NCBI GenBank assembly: GCA_041557595.1
Contig: JBFFGE010000023.1
Span: 1-33,871, forward strand
Length of the DNA stretch: 33,871 nucleotides
Reading direction: 5' to 3'
Source of the DNA: JAOTYV01 sp041557595
GTDB taxonomy: Bacteria > Pseudomonadota > Alphaproteobacteria > UBA8366
The notes below the pieces were generated by a model. It was not told where the DNA came from. It saw nothing but the letters and a program-made list of their open reading frames with translations, and did not search any database. The stretch's first letter is position 1. Every line of letters begins with the position of its first letter. A program made the position numbers and the translations under genes. Below are positions 1 through 7,528 of the stretch, in pieces.

Positions 1-116
1 GAGAATTGACCCGCCAGGGCCGGTTTGAACGCTTGCACGGGCGGGATCGCCACGGGATACTCGTCTTTGCGCAACTATAGTCCAGGGCTTTAGTCTTGTT
101 AGGGAAGCACGCCGCA
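1..116. other. Left-edge region: possible gene end and possible promoter
   Basis: On the plus strand one frame is open from base 3 to a TAG at 78-80 (about 25 codons), which could be the 3' end of a gene lying outside the window. On the minus strand an equally open frame could begin at a TTG at 74 and run off the left edge. Both have GC-rich third codon positions, so 25 codons cannot decide between them. A sigma70-like pair, TTGCAC (33-38) and GATACT (56-61) with a 17-base spacer, could drive the dioxygenase gene at 117, but it lies inside both open frames. None of these readings is firm. Confidence 0.2.
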
Positions 117-923
117 ATGCCTGTATTGACCGACTCCCAACTTCAGCAATTTGATCAAGAAGGCTATGTCTTCCTGCCCGACGCATTTCCCGCCGCCGAA
201 GCCGCCGTCCTGCGCGCCGCCGCCGACACGGTCTACGCCATGGATCGCAAGGAAGTCGTGCGCGAGAAGGACGGCAAGACCGCCCGCACCGCCTTCGCCG
301 CGCATACCTTTAACGAGGCGTTCCGCCGGCTCGGCCGGCATCCGCGGCTGATCGGGCCGGTGAAACAAATCCTCGGCGGCGATGTCTACATGCATCAGTA
401 CAAGGTCAACGCCAAGGCCGCCTTCAACGGCGACGTCTGGCAATGGCATCAGGATTACGGCACCTGGTCGCGGGACGACCTGATGCCGGATTCGCGGGCG
501 ATGAACATCGCGGTGTTTCTCGACGATGTGACCGAATTCAACGGTGCGCTGATGTTCATCCCGCGGAGCCACCGCAAGGGCGTGATCGAGGCCGGCCACG
601 ATCTGGAAACCACCAGTTACCCGCTCTGGACCATCGATGAGGAAACGATCACGCGCCTGGTCGCCGAGGGCGGCATCGTCTCACCGAAGGGCAAGGCCGG
701 CTCGGTGATCCTGTTCCACGGTAACCTGGTGCATTGCAGCCCGTCGAACATGTCGCCGTTCGACCGCACCATCGTCTATCTCAGCCTGTGCCACGTGGAA
801 AACCATATCCGGCAGTTCAAGCGGCCCGAATGGATCGCGCATCGCGACTTTACGCCGATTGAATGCCTCGCCGACGATTGCCTCGCAGATCTGACGCAAG
901 CGGACGCCGCGGCCGCGGAGTAG
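117..923 (+). CDS. Phytanoyl-CoA dioxygenase (PhyH) family Fe(II)/2-oxoglutarate oxygenase, EctD-like
   Basis: A 268-residue soluble oxygenase expected to hydroxylate a small substrate with Fe(II), O2 and 2-oxoglutarate. The iron-binding facial triad is visible: H111 and D113 in WQWHQDYGTW, and H206 in GNLVHCS. R217 in FDRTIV is placed to bind the 2-oxoglutarate carboxylate. The HxDxxTW stretch followed by an acidic-MP segment, and the later LMFIPRSH, resemble the ectoine hydroxylase/proline hydroxylase branch of PhyH. No ectoine genes lie nearby, so the substrate is unknown. I chose the ATG at 117, preceded by AGGGA at 101-105, over an in-frame TTG at 96. It is followed 57 bases later by a co-directional unknown gene and then a homoserine-dehydrogenase-like gene. 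The family is sure; the reaction is not. Confidence 0.88.
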   Translation: MPVLTDSQLQQFDQEGYVFLPDAFPAAEAAVLRAAADTVYAMDRKEVVREKDGKTARTAFAAHTFNEAFRRLGRHPRLIGPVKQILGGDVYMHQYKVNAKAAFNGDVWQWHQDYGTWSRDDLMPDSRAMNIAVFLDDVTEFNGALMFIPRSHRKGVIEAGHDLETTSYPLWTIDEETITRLVAEGGIVSPKGKAGSVILFHGNLVHCSPSNMSPFDRTIVYLSLCHVENHIRQFKRPEWIAHRDFTPIECLADDCLADLTQADAAAAE

Positions 924-980
924 CACCGGTTTTGTAACGCACGCCGCATCGCTATAGACCGGCTGCAGAAGGAGAGCGAT

Positions 981-1556
981 ATGGCGCAGGAGACAGGATC
1001 GTCCGAGGGCATCACGGCGAGCGTGCTCGCGTCCCGTATGAGCGATTTCATCCAGCATCTCAACGCGGCGGCGTTCTTTCCGCCCGAGCTGCAGGAGGCG
1101 CTCTTGGCCAAATCCGAGGCCGGGGAAAGCCTCGCCGATTTCGATGGCGCCATGGACGATGAAATCAGCCTGGGCCCGCTCGCGCAGATGTTCGTCATCA
1201 ACTTCATTTTGCAGACCTGTCTTGAAATGGGGTTCGACGACGAGCGGTCGACCATCGGCCTGATCGTGCATGTGTTGCAGGATGTCTATGCGTTGGAGCG
1301 CGACGAAGCGGTCGAGCTGGCGTTGATCGGCATGCAATGGCGGACCGCTGCGATGCAGGATCTGTCGCCGGAAGATCCCGATGCCGATGTGGAACAGCTG
1401 CTCGACGAGGATCAGCACGATGTCTTTCTCGCGTCGGGCAAAACCGCGTTGCGCTTTTCCGAGCATGTGGGCGATGGCGGGGTCGAAGCCAACCGGGACG
1501 AAATGGCGTTTTTCGCCGCCTATTGCACCACTACCGGGGACGGCGATGAAAATTGA
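981..1556 (+). CDS. Uncharacterised acidic, mostly helical protein
   Basis: A 191-residue protein that I do not recognise. It starts at an ATG with a good AGGAG ribosome site (970-974). It has no signal peptide and no convincing membrane segment. It is strongly acidic, with an Asp/Glu-rich stretch around residues 130-145 (SPEDPDADVEQLLDEDQHD), and its hydrophobic spacing suggests several amphipathic helices. An internal segment, about residues 70-115, alternates hydrophobic and acidic residues and may be a protein-interaction surface. It lies between the PhyH oxygenase and the SAF-domain dehydrogenase-like gene, 18 bases before the latter, so the three are probably co-transcribed. The good ribosome site, operon position and GC-rich third codon positions support a real gene. 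No function can be assigned. Confidence 0.8.
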   Translation: MAQETGSSEGITASVLASRMSDFIQHLNAAAFFPPELQEALLAKSEAGESLADFDGAMDDEISLGPLAQMFVINFILQTCLEMGFDDERSTIGLIVHVLQDVYALERDEAVELALIGMQWRTAAMQDLSPEDPDADVEQLLDEDQHDVFLASGKTALRFSEHVGDGGVEANRDEMAFFAAYCTTTGDGDEN

Positions 1557-1574
1557 CCGGGGTGGAATGAAACG

Positions 1575-2939
1575 ATGAATCTGCATTCTCTCTTACGGCA
1601 GCACGCCGAACAGGATCGGCCGATCCGGGTCGGGCTGATCGGCGCGGGCAAGTTCGGCGCCATGTTTTTGGCGCAGGTGCGGCGTACGCCGGGTCTCCAT
1701 GTTGTAGGGATTGCCGACCTGTCGCCGGACCGCGCCCGGGAAACCCTGCAACGGGTCGGCTGGCCCGAGGAACAATACGGTGCGACCGGTTTCGATGCCG
1801 CGTTGAGAACCGGCGCCACGGCAATTGTCCAGGACGGAGAGGCCCTGATCGCCGAGCCGGCGCTCGAAGTGGTGATCGATGCGACGGGCAGTCCCGCGGC
1901 CGGCATCCGGCATGCGCTGACGGCGGTGGCCAACGGCAAGCACATCGTCATGGTCAATGTCGAAGCGGATGCGCTGGCCGGACCGCTGCTTGCCGAACGG
2001 GCGCGCGCCGCCGGGCTGGTCTATTCGCTGGCCTATGGCGACCAGCCGGCGTTGATTTGCGAGATGGTCGATTGGGCGCGCGCCAGCGGGTTCGGCGTGG
2101 TGTGCGCCGGCAAGGGCACCAAGCATCAACCGGAATTTCATGCCTCGACGCCGGAGACGGTCTGGGGCCATTACGGCTTGTCGCCCGAGGCGGCGGCGGC
2201 CGGCGGCATGAATCCGAAAATGTTCAATTCCTTCCTCGACGGCACCAAATCGGGGATCGAGATGGCCGCGGTGTCCAATGCGACCGGATTGACGCCGCCG
2301 GTCGCGGGCCTGACCTTCCCGCCTTGCGGGGTCGATGCGTTGCCCACCACGCTGCGGCCGGCGGCGGACGGCGGCATTCTGTCGGGCGCCGGCATGGTCG
2401 AGGTGGTCTCCTGCGTCGAGCCTTCGGGCGCGCCCGTCGAGCGCGATCTGCGCTGGGGCGTCTACGCCGTATTCGAGGCGCCGGATGAATACGTGGCGCG
2501 CTGTTTCGCCGAATACGGGCTCAGGACCGACGCGTCGGGTCGGTATGCCGCGATGTACAAACCCTATCACCTGATCGGATTGGAACTCGGCATTTCGGTC
2601 GCCAGCGCCGGCGTGCGCGGCGAGCCGACCGGCGCGCCGACCGGCTGGCGCGGCGATGTCCTGGCAACCGCGAAACGGGATCTGAAGGCGGGTGAAATTC
2701 TCGATGGCGAAGGCGGCTACACGGTTTGGGGCCAATTGACCACCGCCGCGCAATCCATGGCGCTGGGTGGGTTGCCGATCGGGCTGGCCGATGGGTGCCG
2801 GCTGAAGCATCCGGTGCCGGCCGGCGAAATCGTCCGTCAGCGCGACGTCGATCTCGACGAAGGCGCCGAATTGGTGCGCGTGCGGCGCGACATGGAGCAG
2901 GCGTTCGCCGAAGCGCCGCGGGCGGCGGTGGCGGAATAA
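1575..2939 (+). CDS. Homoserine dehydrogenase-like NAD(P)-binding protein with C-terminal SAF domain (COG4091 type)
   Basis: A 454-residue protein with an N-terminal Rossmann fold: the dinucleotide motif GAGKFG is at residues 23-28, followed by an acidic patch at the end of beta-2 (GIADLSPD). The central region resembles the substrate domain of homoserine dehydrogenase-like oxidoreductases. The last 90 or so residues (TAKRDLKAGEILDGEG onward) look like a SAF domain, a small beta-clip fold found in FlgA, antifreeze proteins and sialic acid synthase. This architecture matches the predicted homoserine dehydrogenases of COG4091, whose substrate is not established. It is unlikely to be the housekeeping enzyme, which normally carries an ACT domain. 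The start at 1575 follows a weak purine-rich GGGGTGGA, 18 bases after the previous stop. The gene probably acts in one pathway with the neighbouring oxygenase. Confidence 0.82.
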   Translation: MNLHSLLRQHAEQDRPIRVGLIGAGKFGAMFLAQVRRTPGLHVVGIADLSPDRARETLQRVGWPEEQYGATGFDAALRTGATAIVQDGEALIAEPALEVVIDATGSPAAGIRHALTAVANGKHIVMVNVEADALAGPLLAERARAAGLVYSLAYGDQPALICEMVDWARASGFGVVCAGKGTKHQPEFHASTPETVWGHYGLSPEAAAAGGMNPKMFNSFLDGTKSGIEMAAVSNATGLTPPVAGLTFPPCGVDALPTTLRPAADGGILSGAGMVEVVSCVEPSGAPVERDLRWGVYAVFEAPDEYVARCFAEYGLRTDASGRYAAMYKPYHLIGLELGISVASAGVRGEPTGAPTGWRGDVLATAKRDLKAGEILDGEGGYTVWGQLTTAAQSMALGGLPIGLADGCRLKHPVPAGEIVRQRDVDLDEGAELVRVRRDMEQAFAEAPRAAVAE

Positions 2940-2982
2940 CCGGATCCGGAATGACGGCAGGGCGACCTATGGGAAGGGCCGC

Positions 2983-3725
2983 ATGGCGAAAATTGCGTTG
3001 GTGACCGGCGGAAGCCGGGGAATCGGTGCGGCTTGCGCGGTGTTGCTGGCGCGGCGCGGTTACGATGTGGCGTTCAGTTATCTCCGCCGGACGGACAAGG
3101 CCGAGGAAGTGGCGAGGCGATCCGCAGCCTCGACCGGAAGGCATTGACTGTCCAAGCGGACATCGCGGTCGAGACGGATGTTCTGCGGATGTTTGCGGCC
3201 GTGGACGATCGATGGGGCCGCCTCGATCTCTTGGTCAATAATGCCGGCATTACCGGCGGATTTTCCCGTCTGGCCGATGTCACGGGCGAAACGGTGCGGC
3301 GCGTCGTCGACACCAATCTGACCGGCACGATACTCTGCTGCCGCGAGGCGGTGCGGCGGATGTCGACCGGCCATGGCGGCGCCGGCGGCGTCATCGTCAA
3401 CGTGTCCTCGGGCATCGCCTATACCGGCAGCCCGAAGGAATATATTTCCTACGCGGCGACCAATGGCGGCATCAATTCTTTGACGGTCGGGCTCGGCCGC
3501 GAGGTGATCGGCGAAGGCGTGCGGGTCGCCGCGGTGGCCCCGGGGACGACGGATACCGACATCCATGCGGAAGGTGGCCAACCCGACCGGCCGGCGATCA
3601 AGGCGGCGATGCATCCGATGGGCCGCGTCGCCACTGCCGAAGAAATCGCCGAAGCGGTTGTCTGGCTGGCGTCGGATGCGGCCTCCTATGTCAACGCGGC
3701 CGTCCTGCCCGTGACCGGCGCGTGA
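2983..3725 (+). pseudogene. Frameshifted short-chain dehydrogenase/reductase, YgfF-like
   Basis: The N-terminal part starts at ATG 2983 behind GGGAAGGG and reads MAKIALVTGGSRGIGAA, the SDR cofactor motif, but stops at TGA 3145-3147 after 54 codons. The rest of the SDR (QADIA, LVNNAG, VNVSS and the C-terminal VVWLASDAASY) is in the -1 frame to 3725. Adding one G after base 3114 (GCGAG to GCGGAG) joins the halves into a 247-residue protein, the usual length for this family and close in pattern to E. coli YgfF. In addition the YxxxK active site reads Y-A-A-T-N: the codon at 3462-3464 is AAT, so the catalytic lysine is Asn. Two independent defects favour real decay over a sequencing error. It is the last of four co-directional genes. 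Confidence 0.85.
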
Positions 3726-3848
3726 GGCGACGTCCGGAAGGACTGGTTTGTCGCTCGTTTGCCCCGTCGCTTGCAATGTCGCGTGCGATGGGCAGAATGC
3801 GCCGGAAGACAAACAAGAACACTAAATGTGCGGGCGGGGGAGTGTTTG

Positions 3849-4535
3849 ATGTCATTGTTGAGGCGCTGGGTCATTTTCGGCATGGCCGTGATGGTCGCCA
3901 CGGTCGCGCAATCGGGGGTCGCGCAATCGGGCAACCGCACCGGGCCCTATATCGGCCTCAGGTTGGTGGGGTCGGTCGCCAAGGTGACCGACGAAAGCGC
4001 AACCGGCTTCAACGGCAGTTTCATCAGCAATTCAAACAGCGACATCGTTGGCGGCGGCGGCGGCGTGTTCGGATATCGCTGGGCCGGATTGCCGTTTCGC
4101 ACGGAAGTGGAAATTGCGCATCGGGTGCGCTTCGATTGGGGTGTGCGCGATAGCGGCCCGCCGACCGTCGGCTACGAAAACAACCTGGAAAGCACCAACG
4201 TGCTTTTCAATCTTTTGTACGAGCACCGTAACCCGAGCAACTTCACGCCCTTCATCGGAGGCACCATCGGTTGGGCGCGCAATCGCTCCGAGGTCACGCG
4301 CGATGTGATCGGTACCACCAACAGAGTGCGTGCTTCGAATACCGACAATAATGTCGCGTGGGGCGTCATGCTCGGTGTCGATTGGGCGGTTGCGGCGAAT
4401 TGGTCGGCCGAGCTCGGCTACCGCTATATCGATCTCGGCGAAGCCAGTTCGGGCCTGTTTGCGGCCGGCGACGGATTCAGCGCAAACACCTATTCCTCGC
4501 ACGATATCCTTATTTCCGTGTTGTACGCCTGGTAA
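3849..4535 (+). CDS. Outer-membrane beta-barrel protein (OMP_b-brl / Omp25-like)
   Basis: A 229-residue secreted protein. The first 25 or so residues form a signal peptide: MSLLRR, then a hydrophobic stretch, then an Ala-Gln-Ser cleavage zone. The mature part opens with GPYIGLRL and shows alternating aromatic and small residues, Gly/Asn/Ser-rich turns, and typical strand pairs such as FTPFIGGTIGWA and WSAELGYRYIDLG. It ends in an aromatic residue (ILISVLYAW), the usual recognition signal for the BAM assembly machine. The pattern fits the 8-stranded surface-antigen/Omp25 family, whose members are structural or surface proteins without a known enzymatic activity. I chose ATG 3849 because it places the signal peptide at the N-terminus; the frame is also open upstream to 3759, but that extension is Arg-rich. 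It is separated from its neighbours by about 120 and 85 bases and is probably a single-gene unit. Confidence 0.85.
   Translation: MSLLRRWVIFGMAVMVATVAQSGVAQSGNRTGPYIGLRLVGSVAKVTDESATGFNGSFISNSNSDIVGGGGGVFGYRWAGLPFRTEVEIAHRVRFDWGVRDSGPPTVGYENNLESTNVLFNLLYEHRNPSNFTPFIGGTIGWARNRSEVTRDVIGTTNRVRASNTDNNVAWGVMLGVDWAVAANWSAELGYRYIDLGEASSGLFAAGDGFSANTYSSHDILISVLYAW
3902..3931 (+). repeat. Two perfect tandem copies of a 15-bp unit in a signal-peptide region
   Basis: The unit GGTCGCGCAATCGGG occurs at 3902-3916 and again at 3917-3931. It lies in frame within the outer-membrane protein gene and encodes a doubled V-A-Q-S-G at the end of the signal peptide, so two equivalent signal-peptidase sites are present. 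This is best explained as a slippage or local duplication event. Confidence 0.85.
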
Positions 4536-4551
4536 ATACCGGTTGCGGTAT
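4536..4551. other. Short perfect hairpin after the outer-membrane protein gene
   Basis: ATACCG (4536-4541) pairs with CGGTAT (4546-4551) around a GTTG loop, directly after the TAA of the outer-membrane protein gene. No U-tract follows at once, although an A/T-rich stretch begins at 4556. The octamer ATACCGGT at its left arm recurs inverted as ACCGGTAT at 4605-4612, just before zapE. It may be a weak terminator or a protein-binding palindrome. Confidence 0.3.
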
Positions 4552-4620
4552 AGGCATTAATTTCTTAACGACTCCCGGCATAATTTCAGCCCACTTCAAT
4601 CGCGACCGGTATCGATAGAG

Positions 4621-5751
4621 ATGGCCGAAGGACCCTTGTTTGCCTATCGCGCCTTGCGCGCGGCCGGCGACCTGCAAGCAGATCCGATGCAGGAACTGGC
4701 GGCGGAAAAACTGCAAAGCCTGCACAAGGCGTTGATCGGGTATGAGCCGAGCAGCGGCAGGCCGGGTTGGGCCGCGCGGCTCGGGTTGGGCCGCGCGCCG
4801 GAGCCGCCGCCGCTGGGCCTGTACATTTATGGCTCGGTCGGGCGCGGCAAGTCGATGCTGATGGATCTGTTCTACGAGCACGCGCCGGTCGCCCGCAAAC
4901 GGCGCGCACATTTTCACGAATTCATGATCGAAGTGCATGATGCGGTCCATGCCTGGCGGCAGGACGAGAACAAGAAGGACGCGCGGGACCCGCTGCCGCA
5001 AATCGCCGGACACATCGCCGACGAGACCTGGCTGCTGTGTTTCGATGAATTCCATGTCACCGATATCGCCGATGCGATGATCCTGGGCCGGCTGTTCACC
5101 GCCTTGTTCGAGCGCGGCGTGGTGGTGGTTACGACGTCGAACTTCCCGCCGGACGAGCTGTATAAGGACGGGTTGCAGCGCCGGCGCTTCCTGCCGTTCA
5201 TCGACTTGTTGAAGCAGCAGCTCGATTGCCTGGAACTGGCGTCGCCGACCGATTACCGTCTGGCGCGCCTCAAGTCGATGCGGGTGTATCACGCGCCGCT
5301 CGGGCCGGAGAGCACGCGCCGGCTCGAACAGGCCTTTGCCGAATTGACCGAAGGGGCGAAGAGCCAGCCGATGGAGATCGAGATAAAGGGCCGGCAGGTT
5401 CCGGTTTCGCGTGCGGCGCGCGGCGTGGCGTGGTTTAGTTTCGAGGAACTGTGCGCCCGCCCTCTCGGCGCGGAGGATTACATCAACATCGCCCGCGAAT
5501 TTCATACCCTGGTGTTGAACGGCGTACTCCGGCTGGATGAGAACCGCCGCAACGAGGCGAAACGCTTCATGACCCTGATCGATGTCTTGTACGAGCAAAA
5601 AACCAACCTGGTCATGGCCGCGGAGACGCCGCCGCACGATCTCTATCGCGGCGAAACCCATGCCTTCGAATTTCAGCGAACGGTCAGCCGGCTGATGGAA
5701 ATGCAGTCGGCGGAGTATCTGAGCATGAACCGGAACGAGGCGGCGGCGTGA
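4621..5751 (+). CDS. zapE: Cell division protein ZapE (AFG1-like AAA+ ATPase)
   Basis: A 376-residue P-loop ATPase of the AFG1/ZapE family. In E. coli, ZapE associates with the division site and influences Z-ring stability; the mitochondrial relative helps turn over respiratory subunits. The Walker A motif GSVGRGKS is at residues 71-78 and follows the family signature LGLYIYG. Walker B is LLCFDEFHVTD, with D142-E143. The downstream TSNFPPDELYKDGLQR block and C-terminal AREFHTLVLNGV are also family hallmarks. Length and the start (GPLFAYRAL near the N-terminus) match relatives, though no strong ribosome site is seen before ATG 4621. Its stop overlaps the start of the next gene by four bases (GTGA), indicating translational coupling. 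Confidence 0.93.
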   Translation: MAEGPLFAYRALRAAGDLQADPMQELAAEKLQSLHKALIGYEPSSGRPGWAARLGLGRAPEPPPLGLYIYGSVGRGKSMLMDLFYEHAPVARKRRAHFHEFMIEVHDAVHAWRQDENKKDARDPLPQIAGHIADETWLLCFDEFHVTDIADAMILGRLFTALFERGVVVVTTSNFPPDELYKDGLQRRRFLPFIDLLKQQLDCLELASPTDYRLARLKSMRVYHAPLGPESTRRLEQAFAELTEGAKSQPMEIEIKGRQVPVSRAARGVAWFSFEELCARPLGAEDYINIAREFHTLVLNGVLRLDENRRNEAKRFMTLIDVLYEQKTNLVMAAETPPHDLYRGETHAFEFQRTVSRLMEMQSAEYLSMNRNEAAA

Positions 5752-6212
5752 GTATGGAATCCGGCGAGCCGGAAGCGGACCTCCCCGAGACGGACGTCAT
5801 CCGGCCTTCCTTGCTGCATAACGCTTTCATGGCGCTGGGCTGCGCGATCATGGCCGGGGCAATGTTTCGCGCCGGTGCCCAGTCGGTCGAGAGCGCGACC
5901 TATATCGGGATTTTCCTGTCGCTCGGCGCGACGATGTTTCTGGTGTCGCACCTGCCCGGTTCCACCGGCGTCTGGCTCGACCGCGACGGATTTCTGGTGC
6001 GCGATCTCTATTCGTCGCGGCGCTACGCGTGGGACGAGGTCGGCATCTTCGATGTGCGCCGCAAGATGCTCGGCCGCGGCATCGACTTTGCGTACCGGCC
6101 GCCGGGCGCGGACCGTCCGGAAGCGCGCAGCCTGCCGCGCGGGATCGGCAGTTCGGTCTGGGCCGTCGCGAAAACGATGAACGATTGGCGCAGTCGCGCG
6201 ACCGGGGAGTAA
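5748..6212 (+). CDS. Small membrane protein with two transmembrane helices, unknown function
   Basis: A 154-residue protein starting at GTG 5748, overlapping the zapE stop as GTGA; an in-frame ATG at 5754 is the alternative. Two hydrophobic helices are seen, at about residues 26-43 and 51-67, separated by a short polar loop. The C-terminal part (WLDRDGFLVRDLYSSRRYAWDEVGIF onward) resembles a small PH-like beta domain of the kind found in bacterial membrane PH (bPH) proteins: a conserved Trp-Asp-Glu step followed by basic residues. It would face the cytoplasm with both termini inside. The tight overlap suggests translational coupling to ZapE and possibly a membrane-associated partner role, which is inference. 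I do not recognise a named family with certainty. Confidence 0.75.
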   Translation: MSMESGEPEADLPETDVIRPSLLHNAFMALGCAIMAGAMFRAGAQSVESATYIGIFLSLGATMFLVSHLPGSTGVWLDRDGFLVRDLYSSRRYAWDEVGIFDVRRKMLGRGIDFAYRPPGADRPEARSLPRGIGSSVWAVAKTMNDWRSRATGE

Positions 6213-6347
6213 TCGCACCGCTTGCCCTGATGCGCATTACGCTGTAGGTAACCGCCACTTCCGCTGCGGGAAACGCGGCATTATTGTCGGCAGACGACGT
6301 CATCAAAATCAACATTTCGAGACAGACACAGAGAGGGGCCGGGTCCA

Positions 6348-7319
6348 ATGGCACGTAATAAAATCGCACTCGTGGGGGCAGGCAATATCGGCGGCGAATT
6401 GGCGCTGCTTGCCGGGCTAAAGCAGCTGGGCGACATCACGCTGGTGGATATTGTCAAAGGCGTGCCGCAGGGCAAGGCGCTCGATCTCGAACAGGCTTCG
6501 ACCATCGAAGGCTTCGATGCGTCGATCAAGGGGGCGCAGAATTATACGGCGCTGCGCGGCTCGGACGTGGTCATCGTCACCGCCGGCGTGGCGCGGCGGC
6601 CGGGGATGAGCCGGGACGACCTGCTGGGCATCAATATGAGCGTGATGAAGGCGGTCGGCGCCGGCATCAAGAAATATTGTCCCAAGGCCTTCGTCATCTG
6701 CATCACCAATCCGCTCGATGTCATGGTGCATGTGCTGCGCAACGCGTGCGGCCTGCCGCACAACCGGGTGGTCGGCATGGCCGGCGTCCTGGACTCGGCG
6801 CGGTTCTGGTTGTTTCTGGCGCGCGAATTCAATGTCTCGGTCGAGGATGTGACCGCCTTCGTGCTCGGCGGGCATGGCGACACGATGGTGCCGCTGGTGC
6901 GGTATTCCACGGTGGCCGGCATTCCGGTGCCCGATTTGATCAAAATGGGCTGGTCGACCACGCCGCGGATTAACGAAATCATCAAACGGACGGCCAATGG
7001 CGGCGGCGAAATCGTCTCGTTGCTCGGGACCGGCTCGGCTTTTTATGCACCGGCGTCGTCGGCGATTTCGATGGCCGAATCGTATCTGCTCGACAAAAAG
7101 CGCGTATTGCCCTGCGCGGCGCATGTCACCGGGGCGTACGGCCTCAAAGGATTGTACGTCGGCGTGCCGGTGGTGATCGGTGCGAAAGGCGTCGAACGTA
7201 TCGTCGAAATCAAATTAAATGCCAGTGAAAAGAAGAAGTTCCAGAATTCAGTGAAAGCCGTGCGCGATCTGATTAAGGAATGCGACCGTCTGGAACGTTC
7301 TAAGAAAAACGCGAAGTGA
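6348..7319 (+). CDS. mdh: Malate dehydrogenase, LDH-like (type 3)
   Basis: Oxidises L-malate to oxaloacetate with NAD+ in the TCA cycle; cytosolic. In the 323-residue protein the nucleotide motif GAGNIG is at 10-15 and D34 ends beta-2, giving NAD rather than NADP preference. Substrate-binding arginines R83 and R89 sit in the ARRPGMSR loop. The catalytic pair is D149 with H176 (GGHGDTM), and R152 is the third substrate arginine. The pattern is that of LDH-like malate dehydrogenases common in alphaproteobacteria, not the E. coli dimeric type. The start ATG 6348 has AGAGGGG upstream. A terminator overlaps its stop codon, so it is probably transcribed separately from sucCDAB. The 135-base gap before it contains no gene; I see no clear promoter there, though one is expected. 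Confidence 0.96.
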   Translation: MARNKIALVGAGNIGGELALLAGLKQLGDITLVDIVKGVPQGKALDLEQASTIEGFDASIKGAQNYTALRGSDVVIVTAGVARRPGMSRDDLLGINMSVMKAVGAGIKKYCPKAFVICITNPLDVMVHVLRNACGLPHNRVVGMAGVLDSARFWLFLAREFNVSVEDVTAFVLGGHGDTMVPLVRYSTVAGIPVPDLIKMGWSTTPRINEIIKRTANGGGEIVSLLGTGSAFYAPASSAISMAESYLLDKKRVLPCAAHVTGAYGLKGLYVGVPVVIGAKGVERIVEIKLNASEKKKFQNSVKAVRDLIKECDRLERSKKNAK

Positions 7320-7338
7320 GTGTCGCTTCGCGCTTTTT
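7310..7338 (+). terminator. Rho-independent terminator overlapping the mdh stop codon
   Basis: CGCGAAG (7310-7316) pairs with CTTCGCG (7326-7332) across a 9-base loop that contains the mdh TGA (7317-7319). It is followed by C and then TTTTT (7334-7338), with an A-rich run just before the stem. The stem's left arm is formed by the last codons of mdh. Confidence 0.72.
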
Positions 7339-7454
7339 CTCCTAATACTGGTAAGAAAACGATAACGCTTTCCTGTTAACAGTTGAACGGTGGGGACGGT
7401 TGTACCTGTCGGATGCGATGCTAAAGTGACTTCGATTCGCGTTCTGAGATCGGA

Positions 7455-7475
7455 GGGCACAATTTTTGTGTGCCC
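7455..7475. promoter_or_regulatory. Perfect inverted repeat in the sucC leader
   Basis: GGGCACA (7455-7461) and TGTGCCC (7469-7475) form a perfect 7-base dyad with a 7-base centre (ATTTTTG), ending 53 bases before the sucC ATG. No U-tract follows, so it is not a standard terminator. It could be an operator palindrome or an mRNA hairpin in the leader of the sucCDAB operon. The surrounding 7340-7528 is the only non-coding space where that operon's promoter could lie. I could not fix a convincing -35/-10 pair there. Confidence 0.4.
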
Positions 7476-7528
7476 GTTTGCAGGCATTATTGCACAGAAT
7501 TGATTGCGTGAGGGGTTAAGGGGGCGAA

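Noticed and set aside
932..957. TTGTAA...CTATAG as an internal promoter before the 191-residue gene
   Set aside because: The spacer is only 14 bases, too short for a sigma70-type promoter.
2983..3147. Programmed -1 frameshifting as an explanation for the split SDR
   Set aside because: No slippery heptamer or downstream structure is evident at 3109-3120, and SDRs are not known to use recoding; the Lys-to-Asn change also points to decay.
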